DNA from: a bacterium
Lineage (GTDB): Bacteria > SZUA-182 > DTGQ01
Direction of reading: 5' to 3'
DNA: 31,018 nt
Assembly (NCBI GenBank): GCA_023512255.1
Contig: JAILZY010000039.1
Span: 1-31,018 of the forward strand
Shown: positions 8,117-16,388 of the stretch, in pieces
Layout of the letters: the number at the start of each line of letters is the position of its first letter
How positions within the stretch are numbered: position 1 is the first letter of the stretch
Made by a program: the position numbers and the translations under genes
Notes under the pieces: model-generated
The model's database searches: none
What the model was told of the DNA's origin: nothing
What the model saw: only the letters and a program-made list of their open reading frames with translations

Positions 8117-8901
8117 ACGACAGATTGGACATACTAAACATCTGGGTCGATCCGGTAAATATGGATCAGGCCCTGGCGCGGGTCAAACAATTTATCGAGC
8201 AGGGCGAGCGACCTCATTCTATATTTGCTGTTAATCCGGAAAAAGAGTTCTCTATACCAAAAGATCCTGTTCTGTATGAGATTTTCAAAACCGCTGATCT
8301 TCTGATTCCCGACGGCATCGGAATTGTCTGTGCGGCCCGAATACTGCACGGTGTGAGGCTATCTAGGGTGCCTGGAGCAGATCTGATGGTAAAAATATGC
8401 GAGCTAGCTGCGGCTGAAAACTACCGTATCTTCATTTACGGAGCCAATGAAGAGGTTAATCAAGCTGCCAGCCAAGCCCTGGTCAGACGCTATCCGGGGT
8501 TGAATATTGTCGGCAGATCAAATGGTTTTGTCAAGGATGAAAACATGCCTGAGCTGATAGCCAAAATCAATGCTTCCCGTGCCCAGATACTCTTTTTGGC
8601 CCTTGGCTCGCCGAAGCAGGAGAAGTGGTTTGCCACCTATAAAGATCAGCTCTCTAGCGTTAGGGTATGCCAAGGGATAGGAGGAACGCTGGATACCATT
8701 GCTGGCAAGGTCAAGCGGGCTCCGCAATTGTGGCAAAGGTGCGGAGCAGAATGGCTTTATCGGCTGCTGAAAGAGCCAAAGAGACTAAAGAGGCAGAATG
8801 TTCTGCCTGTCTTTGCGGCCGTGGTTATCTTTGCTAAGCTAATAAAATTACAGGCCCAGACAATTCTTAACCTTATGGAAAGCGACAAGGTTCATCGATA
8901 A
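8113..8901 (+). CDS. WecB/TagA/CpsF-family glycosyltransferase (GT26)
   Basis: The 262-residue protein transfers a sugar, N-acetylmannosaminyl-type or related in characterised members, to an undecaprenyl-diphospho-sugar at the cytoplasmic membrane. The family motifs are clear: DLLIPDGIGIVCAARIL near residue 70 and LALGSPKQEKWF near residue 170, then GIGGTLDTIAGKVKRAP and the EWLYRLLKEPKR end. The start is a TTG overlapping the preceding stop (TTGA); it is preferred over ATG 8161 because LDILNIWVDPVNMDQAL matches the usual N terminus of the family, and AGGATGG lies about 10 bp upstream. It probably adds the second sugar after the MraY/WecA-like enzyme encoded at 14723. Confidence 0.9.
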   Translation: MNDRLDILNIWVDPVNMDQALARVKQFIEQGERPHSIFAVNPEKEFSIPKDPVLYEIFKTADLLIPDGIGIVCAARILHGVRLSRVPGADLMVKICELAAAENYRIFIYGANEEVNQAASQALVRRYPGLNIVGRSNGFVKDENMPELIAKINASRAQILFLALGSPKQEKWFATYKDQLSSVRVCQGIGGTLDTIAGKVKRAPQLWQRCGAEWLYRLLKEPKRLKRQNVLPVFAAVVIFAKLIKLQAQTILNLMESDKVHR

Positions 8902-8916
8902 ATATGAGATAGAACT

Positions 8917-11148
8917 ATGAGACAACTTACTCAAAAATTAAGATCTGGAAAAATGACGGTTCTTGAGGTTCCCACTCCAGCCTTGGTTAGTGGTCAGGTT
9001 ATGGTGAAAAACCACTACTCACTAATCAGCGCCGGCACCGAGGCAAGCACAGTCAAGGCAGCCCGAAAGTCACTGATTGGAAAGGCCAAGGAGCGGCCTC
9101 AGCAGCTCAGGCAGGTGGTCGAGATGCTAAAGACTCAAGGGGCTGTGCAAGCCTATCGGGCAGTGATGAAGAAGCTCGAAGCCCACTCTCCCCTTGGCTA
9201 CTCCTGTAGCGGTGAGGTGATCAATCTAGCCCAGGATGTAACCCAATTTGCCATTGGGGATCTAGTAGCCTGCGGAGGTCTGACCGCCTCGCACAGTGAG
9301 GTGGTTTGCGTGCCTGCTAACCTTTGCGTTAAGCTTGCGCCCGATGCCGACCTCAAGCAAGCTGCCTACAATAGCCTGGGAGCAATAGCCATGCAGGGAG
9401 TGCGGCAGGCAGACCTTCGGCTTGGTGAAACCTGCGCAGTGATTGGCCTTGGGCTAATCGGCCAGTTGTGCGCTTTACTCCTTCGAGCTAGCGGGATTCG
9501 GGTGGTTGGTATCGATATCAATCAGGCTATGGTCGATATCGCCCGGCAACATTCGGTGGACCTGGCTCTCAATCGGTATGAGAGCGGTATTGAAGACAGA
9601 ATCATGCAATTTTCCCGCGGCCTTGGCTGTGATGGGGTTATCATTACGGCGGCTTCAGATTCCCTTGACCCGATTAATTTTGCCGGAGCAATATCACGCA
9701 AGAGAGGCACCATTGTGGTTCTAGGAGCAGTGCCTTGCGGCTTTGATCGCGAGCCTCACTTCTACCGAAAAGAGCTTCAGGTGAAAATGTCCTGCTCCTA
9801 TGGCCCTGGCCGCTATGATCCGGCCTTCGAAGAGAAGGGGTTCGATTATCCACCAGCCTATGTGCGCTGGACCGAAAACCGTAACATGCAGGCTTTTCAG
9901 GACCTGATCTACTCTGGTAAGATCAATCTCAACTACCTGACCACCCATGTGTTCAAACTTGAGGATGCCCCCTCTGCCTATGACCTGATACTGGAGCGCT
10001 CAGAGCCCTATATCGGCATCCTGATCGAATATGATACCTCAAAGCCTGTTGACTTTGGTCGGGTAGCGCTGCTCAGATCAGATCGGGCCAGCAGGGCAGT
10101 AGAAGCAGAAGCTCCCAAGGCAGCCACCATTGGCTTTATTGGGGCAGGCTCCTACGCCCAGAGCTTTCTTTTGCCTAATATCCCCAAAAACAGAAAAGAT
10201 GTCATTCTGCGAGGGGTAATGACGGCCACAAGCACAGGCTCCCGCTCGGCTGCGGATCGCTTCGGTTTTGAATTTTGCACTGGAAATGAGCAAGATATTC
10301 TGGAAAATCAAGAAATTAATACCATTTTCATCGCCACCAGGCATAATATGCATGCCGAGCTAGTGAAAAAATCCCTGTCTGCCGGAAAGCATACCTTTGT
10401 GGAGAAGCCCCTTTGCTTGTCCGAAAGCGAGCTCCAGGAGCTGGCCAGCCTCTGCCAGATGAGCTACCGCGGCGAAGGGACACAGCCGCTCCTTATGGTT
10501 GGCTACAACCGGCGGTTTTCACCCCTGGCCAAAATGCTTAAAGAAGCTGTAGGCAGCGGGCCGATGGCCATGATTTACCGGGTGAATGCCGGCCACATCC
10601 CGATTGACTCATGGATACAAGATCCTGAGATTGGAGGCGGGAGAATAATTGGTGAGGTTTGCCACTTTATTGATTTTCTTATCTTTATTAATGGTTCACT
10701 CCCCACTTCTATCTATGCCGCGGCTATGGAAGATGCTTATGATTTCCATGATACCTTAAGTGTTGTTTTGTCATTCAGAAATGGCTCTATCGGCACTATT
10801 TCCTATTTTGCTAACGGCGATCGGGGATTGCCCAAAGAGCAGATTGAGGTTTATGCTCACGGCAGTGTGGCTGTTTTGCATGATTTCAAAAGCCTGACCA
10901 TCTATAGCCACGGTAAGAAAAAGGAAAAGAAGCTGATGAGTCAAGACAAGGGCCAGAGAGAGGAAATCAGACTGTTTCTCGAAGCCATATTGCAGGGGAA
11001 AGAGGCGCTGATACCCTTTGAGGAACTATACGCTACTTCACTGACCACCTTCAGAATCGAGGAGTCAATCCGCACCGGCCAGCGGGTTCCGATTTACCGC
11101 CCGGCAGCCGCGGCAGATGATCAGCAGTTGGTGATTAGCTATAACTAA
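8917..11148 (+). CDS. Bi-domain oxidoreductase (MDR dehydrogenase + Gfo/Idh/MocA)
   Basis: This is a 743-residue fusion of two NAD(P)-dependent domains. Residues 1-375 resemble medium-chain (threonine dehydrogenase-like) reductases, with the Rossmann motif AVIGLGLIGQ at 174-183 and a downstream GIDIN acid. Residues 403-735 are a Gfo/Idh/MocA domain with GFIGAGSYAQSF (406-417), the EKP motif (496-498) and GYNRRFSP (529-536). Fusions of this architecture recur in exopolysaccharide loci and are thought to make an unusual nucleotide or lipid-linked sugar, perhaps via a keto intermediate. The substrate is unproven. Zinc-binding residues typical of classical MDR enzymes are not obvious. It lies 15 bp after the GT26 gene and 37 bp before the next gene, so all belong to one operon. 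Confidence 0.87.
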   Translation: MRQLTQKLRSGKMTVLEVPTPALVSGQVMVKNHYSLISAGTEASTVKAARKSLIGKAKERPQQLRQVVEMLKTQGAVQAYRAVMKKLEAHSPLGYSCSGEVINLAQDVTQFAIGDLVACGGLTASHSEVVCVPANLCVKLAPDADLKQAAYNSLGAIAMQGVRQADLRLGETCAVIGLGLIGQLCALLLRASGIRVVGIDINQAMVDIARQHSVDLALNRYESGIEDRIMQFSRGLGCDGVIITAASDSLDPINFAGAISRKRGTIVVLGAVPCGFDREPHFYRKELQVKMSCSYGPGRYDPAFEEKGFDYPPAYVRWTENRNMQAFQDLIYSGKINLNYLTTHVFKLEDAPSAYDLILERSEPYIGILIEYDTSKPVDFGRVALLRSDRASRAVEAEAPKAATIGFIGAGSYAQSFLLPNIPKNRKDVILRGVMTATSTGSRSAADRFGFEFCTGNEQDILENQEINTIFIATRHNMHAELVKKSLSAGKHTFVEKPLCLSESELQELASLCQMSYRGEGTQPLLMVGYNRRFSPLAKMLKEAVGSGPMAMIYRVNAGHIPIDSWIQDPEIGGGRIIGEVCHFIDFLIFINGSLPTSIYAAAMEDAYDFHDTLSVVLSFRNGSIGTISYFANGDRGLPKEQIEVYAHGSVAVLHDFKSLTIYSHGKKKEKKLMSQDKGQREEIRLFLEAILQGKEALIPFEELYATSLTTFRIEESIRTGQRVPIYRPAAAADDQQLVISYN

Positions 11149-11185
11149 AACAAAAAACCTTTTTGGTCATAAGGAGCAGACACTC

Positions 11186-12844
11186 ATGGATGATCGGCAA
11201 TACTCAATCAGCCCGGATGGAGAAAAATTCGCTATTCCTCAAGAAGAAGATTACAAACCAGAGTTTGAAAGAATCGAGCGGCTAGTTTGGGCCCAGCGAG
11301 CCATGAATCGTGAGATCGTGGCTGTAGTTGGACTTGGATTTGTCGGCGCAGTCATGGCGGCTGTGGTGGCCGATACCGTGGATGCCAAGGGTAATCCTGC
11401 CAAGTTTGTGATCGGTATGCAGCGGCCAAGCCCGCGAAGTTTTTGGAAGATTCCCCTCCTGAACCGCGGCCTAGCACCAGTCAAGGCAGAGGATCCAGAG
11501 GTTGAGCCTCTGATCAGGCGCTGCGTTTTGGAGAAAAAAAGCCTGGTGGCCACCTATACCTATGAAGTGCTGAAGCTGGTTGATGTGGTGGTAGTTGATG
11601 TCCAGTGTGATTACCTAAAAAATTCTCTTGGCAATGTTCACGACGGCCGCACAGCTATGGAAGCCCTGGAAAAATCGCTAGAGAAGATTGCCGAATATAT
11701 TCGGCCCGATACCCTGGTGCTGATTGAGACCACAGTTGCCCCTGGCACTACTGAGCAGGTGGCCTATCCGATCATGAAAAAGGTTTTCCAGCAGCGGGGC
11801 ATTCAGTCTGATCCTCTGCTGGCTCACAGCTATGAACGGGTTATGCCAGGCAGAGAATACGTGGCCAGTATCCGGGATTTTTGGCGGGTGTGCAGCGGTA
11901 TTAATGATGAGGCTAAAAAGCGAGTGGTGAAATTCCTCTCCGAGGTGCTGAATACTAAAAAATTTCCCCTCACTGTGCTTGATCGGCCTATAGAGTCTGA
12001 GACCGCTAAGATCGTCGAAAACAGCTTCCGAGCTACTATGTTGGCCTTTCTCGATGAGTGGAGCCTGTTTGCCGAGCGAAACGGAGTCGATCTGATCAAG
12101 GTGATCGAGGCAATTAAGGTCCGACCTACCCACGACAATATCATCTTCCCAGGACCTGGCATCGGAGGCTACTGCCTACCCAAGGACGGAGCCCTTGGCA
12201 TGTGGGCCTACAAGCATATTTTTGGCTGGGAGGATAATATTTTTACCATCACCCCGACAGCCATTAATATCAACGATACCAGATCCTTGCACGTGGCCCA
12301 ACTCGTCAGGGACGCACTTAGGAATATGGATCGGCCTATCGCCGCGGCCGAGATCCTGCTCCTTGGGGCTGCCTATCGGGAGGATGTTGGGGATACCCGC
12401 TACAGTGGATCAGAACTTGTGGTCCGCCGCCTGACCGAGATGGGAGCGGAAATGCGGGTCCATGACCCATATGTCCAACACTGGTGGGAGCTTGAGAAAC
12501 AAGATACCTACCCGGCTCCAGGCTACAGTCTGGCCCGATTCTTCAGAAACCAGGAGAAGCTGAAAGAGCTTCGAATTACTCAAAACCTGGAACAAGCCCT
12601 GCACGGTGCCGATGCGGTCATCTTTGCCGTCCGACACCAGCCTTACCTGCAATTGCAGCCTGATGAAGTGGTTCGAATGGCTGGAAAACCCTTGGCCGTG
12701 ATCGACTGCTTCGGCATCCTGAATGATGAGAAAATAGCCCGCTACTTTGAGCTTGGATGCGAAGTAAAGGGCCTTGGCCGGGGGCATGTCAGCCGCATCA
12801 AAAGAATGGTCAGAGAGAAAAAGGCCAGAGAGCTAGTGAGATAA
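11186..12844 (+). CDS. Nucleotide-sugar dehydrogenase (UDP-glucose/UDP-HexNAc dehydrogenase family)
   Basis: This 552-residue enzyme likely oxidises a UDP-sugar to the uronic acid in two NAD-dependent steps. The N-terminal NAD site is VVGLGFVGA (48-56), ETTVAPGTTE is at 181-190, the central helix SETAKIVENSFRA carries the conserved Lys and Asn, and the catalytic Cys330 lies in GIGGYCLPKDG. A C-terminal UDP-binding domain starts near LLLGAAYREDVGDTR. It is longer than typical family members (~430-460) because of a ~45-residue N-terminal extension and insertions around 70-110. AAGGAG (11171-11176) sits 9 bp before the ATG. Uronic acid production fits the heparinase-like gene upstream. The exact sugar (Glc, GlcNAc or ManNAc) is not determinable. 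Confidence 0.88.
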   Translation: MDDRQYSISPDGEKFAIPQEEDYKPEFERIERLVWAQRAMNREIVAVVGLGFVGAVMAAVVADTVDAKGNPAKFVIGMQRPSPRSFWKIPLLNRGLAPVKAEDPEVEPLIRRCVLEKKSLVATYTYEVLKLVDVVVVDVQCDYLKNSLGNVHDGRTAMEALEKSLEKIAEYIRPDTLVLIETTVAPGTTEQVAYPIMKKVFQQRGIQSDPLLAHSYERVMPGREYVASIRDFWRVCSGINDEAKKRVVKFLSEVLNTKKFPLTVLDRPIESETAKIVENSFRATMLAFLDEWSLFAERNGVDLIKVIEAIKVRPTHDNIIFPGPGIGGYCLPKDGALGMWAYKHIFGWEDNIFTITPTAININDTRSLHVAQLVRDALRNMDRPIAAAEILLLGAAYREDVGDTRYSGSELVVRRLTEMGAEMRVHDPYVQHWWELEKQDTYPAPGYSLARFFRNQEKLKELRITQNLEQALHGADAVIFAVRHQPYLQLQPDEVVRMAGKPLAVIDCFGILNDEKIARYFELGCEVKGLGRGHVSRIKRMVREKKARELVR

Positions 12845-12858
12845 ACCCTAAAGAAAAT

Positions 12859-13025
12859 AAGGGGAAAACCCTTTTGAAAAAGGGTTTTCCCCTCCTCACC
12901 CCTTTCCTAAAACTTTTAATAACTCAACCTTACTAATAACCCTTGGAGAATATGACTAAGAAAAATTTAAAATTTTATGAGAATGGTTTGGAAGGAACCC
13001 TTATTCAATAAGGGTTCCTTCCAAA
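12859..13025. repeat. Three-hairpin intergenic cassette, copy 2
   Basis: The first hairpin (12859-12893) is virtually identical to that at 4644: AAGGGGAAAACCCTTTT and its complement. It is followed by the same CTTTCCTAAAACTTT stretch. The central arm is longer and degenerate (about 12905-12920 with 12964-12982). The last hairpin (12987-13025) is a perfect 19-bp inverted repeat around a single base and contains GGAAGGAACCC, as in copy 1. Like copy 1 it separates two gene blocks, here dehydrogenase and exosortase, in the same orientation. Confidence 0.85.
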
Positions 13026-13062
13026 ATAAGTGCTATGAAAAACATCTAACCTGGAAGAGCCG

Positions 13063-14703
13063 ATGAAACGTATCACACTACTAACAGAAGGACCTTGGGC
13101 ATTGATCGGTCTGAACGTCCTCTTGATTGCGGGTATTTACCACTCGACGCTCACCTGGTTGATCATCCATGATTGGGCACGGGAGGATTTCAGCTACTGC
13201 TACTTGGTGCCACTAATAATTCTCTACCTTATCTGGGAAAGAAGGGGGAAATTAGTCGATCTGCCTTCAGTACCCTCCTGGGGTGGCCTTGCGCCACTGG
13301 TGGTTGGGCTTTCACTTTTCTGGCTCGGAGAGCTTGGCGGAGAGTATTTTACGCTCTATATTTCCCTGTGGCTGGTCATCGTTGGACTTTGCTGGATTTA
13401 CCTAGGCTGGCAAAAGATTAAGACTATAGCTTTTGTCCTATTCCTTGCCTTGAGCATGTTTCCCCTGCCAAATTTTCTCTACGGCAAGCTTGCGGTCAGA
13501 TTCAAGCTGATCTCCTCATGGCTCGGAGTAGCCCTGATTCAACTCTGGGGTCTGCCTGCTTTTAGGGAAGGAAATATTATTGATCTTGGCTCCATTCAGC
13601 TCCAGGTTGTGGACGCCTGTAGTGGTTTGCGGTATCTTATTCCGCTGATCATGCTGGGATTTATTATGGCCTATTTCTATAAGGCTACTTTCTGGAAGCG
13701 AGCACTCCTGGTTGTCTCGACCTTGCCGCTGGCGATTGTTCTAAACGGCATTAGGATAGCCCTGACAGGTATCCTTTGCCAAATGTGGGATCCGGACATA
13801 GCGGAGGGGTTTTTCCATGATTTTTCCGGCTGGTTTATTTTCATGATCTCACTTGGCTTACTTTTGCTTGAAATTAAAATCCTAAACAGGATCAAACCTG
13901 CCAGCGCAAAACCGCCGTCCCTTGAGTCATCCGCAGTCAGCCACCCCGAGCAGCAGACGGCGCTAGCCGAGACAGCGTCTTCTCCACCTCCTCGGCCGCG
14001 TCATTTTGCCCTGGCTATCTTTAGCCAGCCAGCATCGGTTATCAGTCTGATACTTTTGACCGCCACCTTGGCGGCCTCCCAAGGTATTAATTTCCATGAA
14101 AAAATTCCTCCCTCCCGCCCACTTTCTCACTTTCCCCTACGGATTGGGGAGTGGACCGGCCTGCCTCAACGGATGGATCCAGAGATTGTCGACTCTCTGG
14201 ATTTAAGTGATTACCTAATAGTTGACTATCAAGACCGCAGCGGGGCAAATATTAATTTTTATGTAGCCTACTATGAAAGTCAGCGAAAAGGGGAGTCAAT
14301 TCACTCCCCCGAAACCTGCCTGCCTGGAAGCGGCTGGGTCTTTGAGGAATCAAAACCTATCTCTTTAGATACACCAGGATATTATGGGGGAAAAATGCGG
14401 GTCAATCGCAGTCTGATGCACAAGATGGGGCAGCGACAGCTCTCCTATTACTGGTTTGCCCAGCGAGGCCGCGTTCTCACCAATGCTTATCAGCTAAAAT
14501 TTTTTACCTTCTGGGATGCCCTGACCATGCGCAGAACCGACGGAGCCCTGGTTCGGGTGATTACTCCGGTTTATGACTCAGAGGAGATCGGACAAGCAGA
14601 TGCCAGAATCAAGCGATTCATTCAGAATGTCCTGCCACTTTTGGCCGAATATCTGCCTGGGAAGGAAATCAACCCTAGCAGAGAAAGACTCCCCATAATA
14701 TGA
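13063..14703 (+). CDS. xrtD: Exosortase fused to EpsI domain (XrtD-like, VPLPA-CTERM sorting enzyme)
   Basis: This is a 546-residue inner-membrane protein. Residues 1-275 form an exosortase with about eight membrane segments. The predicted catalytic triad is Cys186 in VVDACSGLRYL, Arg231 in LNGIRIALTG and His252 in EGFFHDFSGWF. A Pro/Ala-rich linker (about 278-312) and one further membrane helix (about 318-340) lead to an EpsI domain with FPLRIGEWTGLP and HSPETCLPGSGW (414-425). Exosortases cleave the C-terminal sorting signal of PEP-CTERM-type proteins and are thought to pass them on for surface attachment. The EpsI fusion and the VPLP/TPLP/VPVP signals in nearby proteins point to the XrtD type instead of XrtA; the subtype is an inference. 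It begins the third block, directly after the second hairpin cassette. Confidence 0.9.
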   Translation: MKRITLLTEGPWALIGLNVLLIAGIYHSTLTWLIIHDWAREDFSYCYLVPLIILYLIWERRGKLVDLPSVPSWGGLAPLVVGLSLFWLGELGGEYFTLYISLWLVIVGLCWIYLGWQKIKTIAFVLFLALSMFPLPNFLYGKLAVRFKLISSWLGVALIQLWGLPAFREGNIIDLGSIQLQVVDACSGLRYLIPLIMLGFIMAYFYKATFWKRALLVVSTLPLAIVLNGIRIALTGILCQMWDPDIAEGFFHDFSGWFIFMISLGLLLLEIKILNRIKPASAKPPSLESSAVSHPEQQTALAETASSPPPRPRHFALAIFSQPASVISLILLTATLAASQGINFHEKIPPSRPLSHFPLRIGEWTGLPQRMDPEIVDSLDLSDYLIVDYQDRSGANINFYVAYYESQRKGESIHSPETCLPGSGWVFEESKPISLDTPGYYGGKMRVNRSLMHKMGQRQLSYYWFAQRGRVLTNAYQLKFFTFWDALTMRRTDGALVRVITPVYDSEEIGQADARIKRFIQNVLPLLAEYLPGKEINPSRERLPII

Positions 14704-14722
14704 GCGACCATCAAGGTGCCCT

Positions 14723-16357
14723 ATGACTTACCTGATTGCCTTGTGTTTTTCTATCCTCCTGAGCTCCGTTCTGGTCCCTCTGTTTATGAAGTTCGGTCTC
14801 AGAATGGGTATCCTCGACCAGCCTGGGGCCAGAAAGGTTCACACTCAGCCAATACCGCGCACTGGTGGGCTGGCGGTTATCATCGGAAGCATCACTCCAC
14901 TTATCTTTCTTATAACCGACAGCCAGCTTCTTTTGGGGATTTGCCTTGGGGCGCTCTGTATTCTCCTAGTCGGCCTAAGTGATGATATCTGGGAGCTAAA
15001 CTATGGATGGAAATTTTTAGGCCAGTTTATGGCCGCGGCAGTTACCCTGCTGGTCTGCAATCTCAAAATCCACTCCCTGATCGAGATTTACCCAGGACTC
15101 ACTCTAAACCTTAACCTGATCAGCTTCCCTTTAAGCCTGCTCTTTGTGGTTTTCACCATTAATGTTTTCAACCTGGCCGACGGACTGGATGGGTTGGCCG
15201 GAGGAAGTTGTCTGCTGGCTTTTTGTTGTACAGCCTTTTTTGCCTATTTCCGGGAGGAGTTTAGAACCGTGGCTCTCTGTGTTTGCATGATCGGCTCAAT
15301 CATTGGGTTTTTACGCTACAATACCTATCCGGCCACAGTCTTTCTGGGGGATACCGGCAGTCTTTTTCTCGGATTTATGGTCGGCGTGAGTATGATCTTG
15401 TTAACCGGTGGAAACTGTATTTACAGCCCGGTCATATCAGTCTACATTATCGGCATCCCGATCATGGATACACTGATGGTCATGCTGGAGCGATTCATGG
15501 ACCATCGACCGGTATTCAAGGCAGATAAAAATCATATCCACCACAAGCTTATGAAAATGGGGCTCAAGCATCATGAGGCCGTAGCCTCGATCTATTTCAT
15601 GCAGTTTTTGATGACTCTTCTGGCCTGGAGTCTGCGTTTTTGTTCAGATGGAACCCTTATAGCCATCTATTTTCTTATTCTGACATCATTTTTAGCCTTC
15701 TTTTTTTTACAGAAAAAAGGATACCTCAAGGTCTTGGCCTTTCATCAAGGGGAGACTAATCAAGCAAAAAAAAGCTTATCTCATGTCTGGGGAATCAGCC
15801 TTTTTTCCAGCGCCTCAATCAGCCACTTGGCCTGGTGGGGGCTGGTGATGGGGATGGTTCTGTTTGGCCTGCTTTCTCCTCTGGCGATGCGGCCATTTTC
15901 CAGGCAAATCGGCCTGATTTGCTGCTCTCTGATCGTTACCATTATCATCTTCAGACGACTTAAACCGAAGATGATGGAAATAATAGCCAAGTTCGCCGCC
16001 TATTTTATCAGCCTATCTTTCATCTTCTCACTTGAATTTCAGATTACATATTTAAAACCCATCTTCAATATCTTGTTTATCGGTATGGGAGCTTGCTATC
16101 TGGTTTATCTGGTTACGGCTCAAGAAAGCGTGCCTATTTCCACAATGGATTATCTGCTTCTGATGGGAGTAGTCTCGACCTTCTTTATCCCACGGGCCTA
16201 TCCTGAGCTCATTCATCTTAAGAATATCACGGTTCGGACCCTGTTTGTAGTCTTCTATATCGAGCTTCTCTTTTCCAAGCTCAAAGGAGAAAAGTTTATC
16301 TTTATGCTTTGGCCTATTCTTATTACTCTTGGTTTAACCTGTGCAGCAGCTTTTTAA
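14723..16357 (+). CDS. MraY/WecA-type undecaprenyl-phosphate sugar-phosphate transferase with extra C-terminal membrane domain
   Basis: This enzyme starts glycan synthesis by moving a sugar-1-phosphate from a UDP-sugar to undecaprenyl phosphate. Residues 1-330 carry the family motifs: KVHTQPIPRTGG (38-49), GLSDD (84-88), NVFNLADGLDGLAGG (147-161), FLGDTGS (207-213) and the HIHH motif (271-274). The 544-residue protein is about 200 longer than WecA. The remainder (about 360-544) is a second hydrophobic region with roughly six membrane segments and no motif recognised here. AAGGTG lies 4-5 bp upstream of the ATG, and the gene follows the exosortase by 19 bp. It presumably makes the first lipid-linked sugar for the glycosyltransferases at the left of the locus. 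Confidence 0.9.
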   Translation: MTYLIALCFSILLSSVLVPLFMKFGLRMGILDQPGARKVHTQPIPRTGGLAVIIGSITPLIFLITDSQLLLGICLGALCILLVGLSDDIWELNYGWKFLGQFMAAAVTLLVCNLKIHSLIEIYPGLTLNLNLISFPLSLLFVVFTINVFNLADGLDGLAGGSCLLAFCCTAFFAYFREEFRTVALCVCMIGSIIGFLRYNTYPATVFLGDTGSLFLGFMVGVSMILLTGGNCIYSPVISVYIIGIPIMDTLMVMLERFMDHRPVFKADKNHIHHKLMKMGLKHHEAVASIYFMQFLMTLLAWSLRFCSDGTLIAIYFLILTSFLAFFFLQKKGYLKVLAFHQGETNQAKKSLSHVWGISLFSSASISHLAWWGLVMGMVLFGLLSPLAMRPFSRQIGLICCSLIVTIIIFRRLKPKMMEIIAKFAAYFISLSFIFSLEFQITYLKPIFNILFIGMGACYLVYLVTAQESVPISTMDYLLLMGVVSTFFIPRAYPELIHLKNITVRTLFVVFYIELLFSKLKGEKFIFMLWPILITLGLTCAAAF

Positions 16358-16388
16358 GGTTAAAAAGAAATTATTGCGAGGAACCGGT

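Noticed and set aside
14716-14982. 88-codon plus-strand frame
   Set aside because: Overlaps the MraY/WecA-type gene in another frame; the latter has all family motifs.
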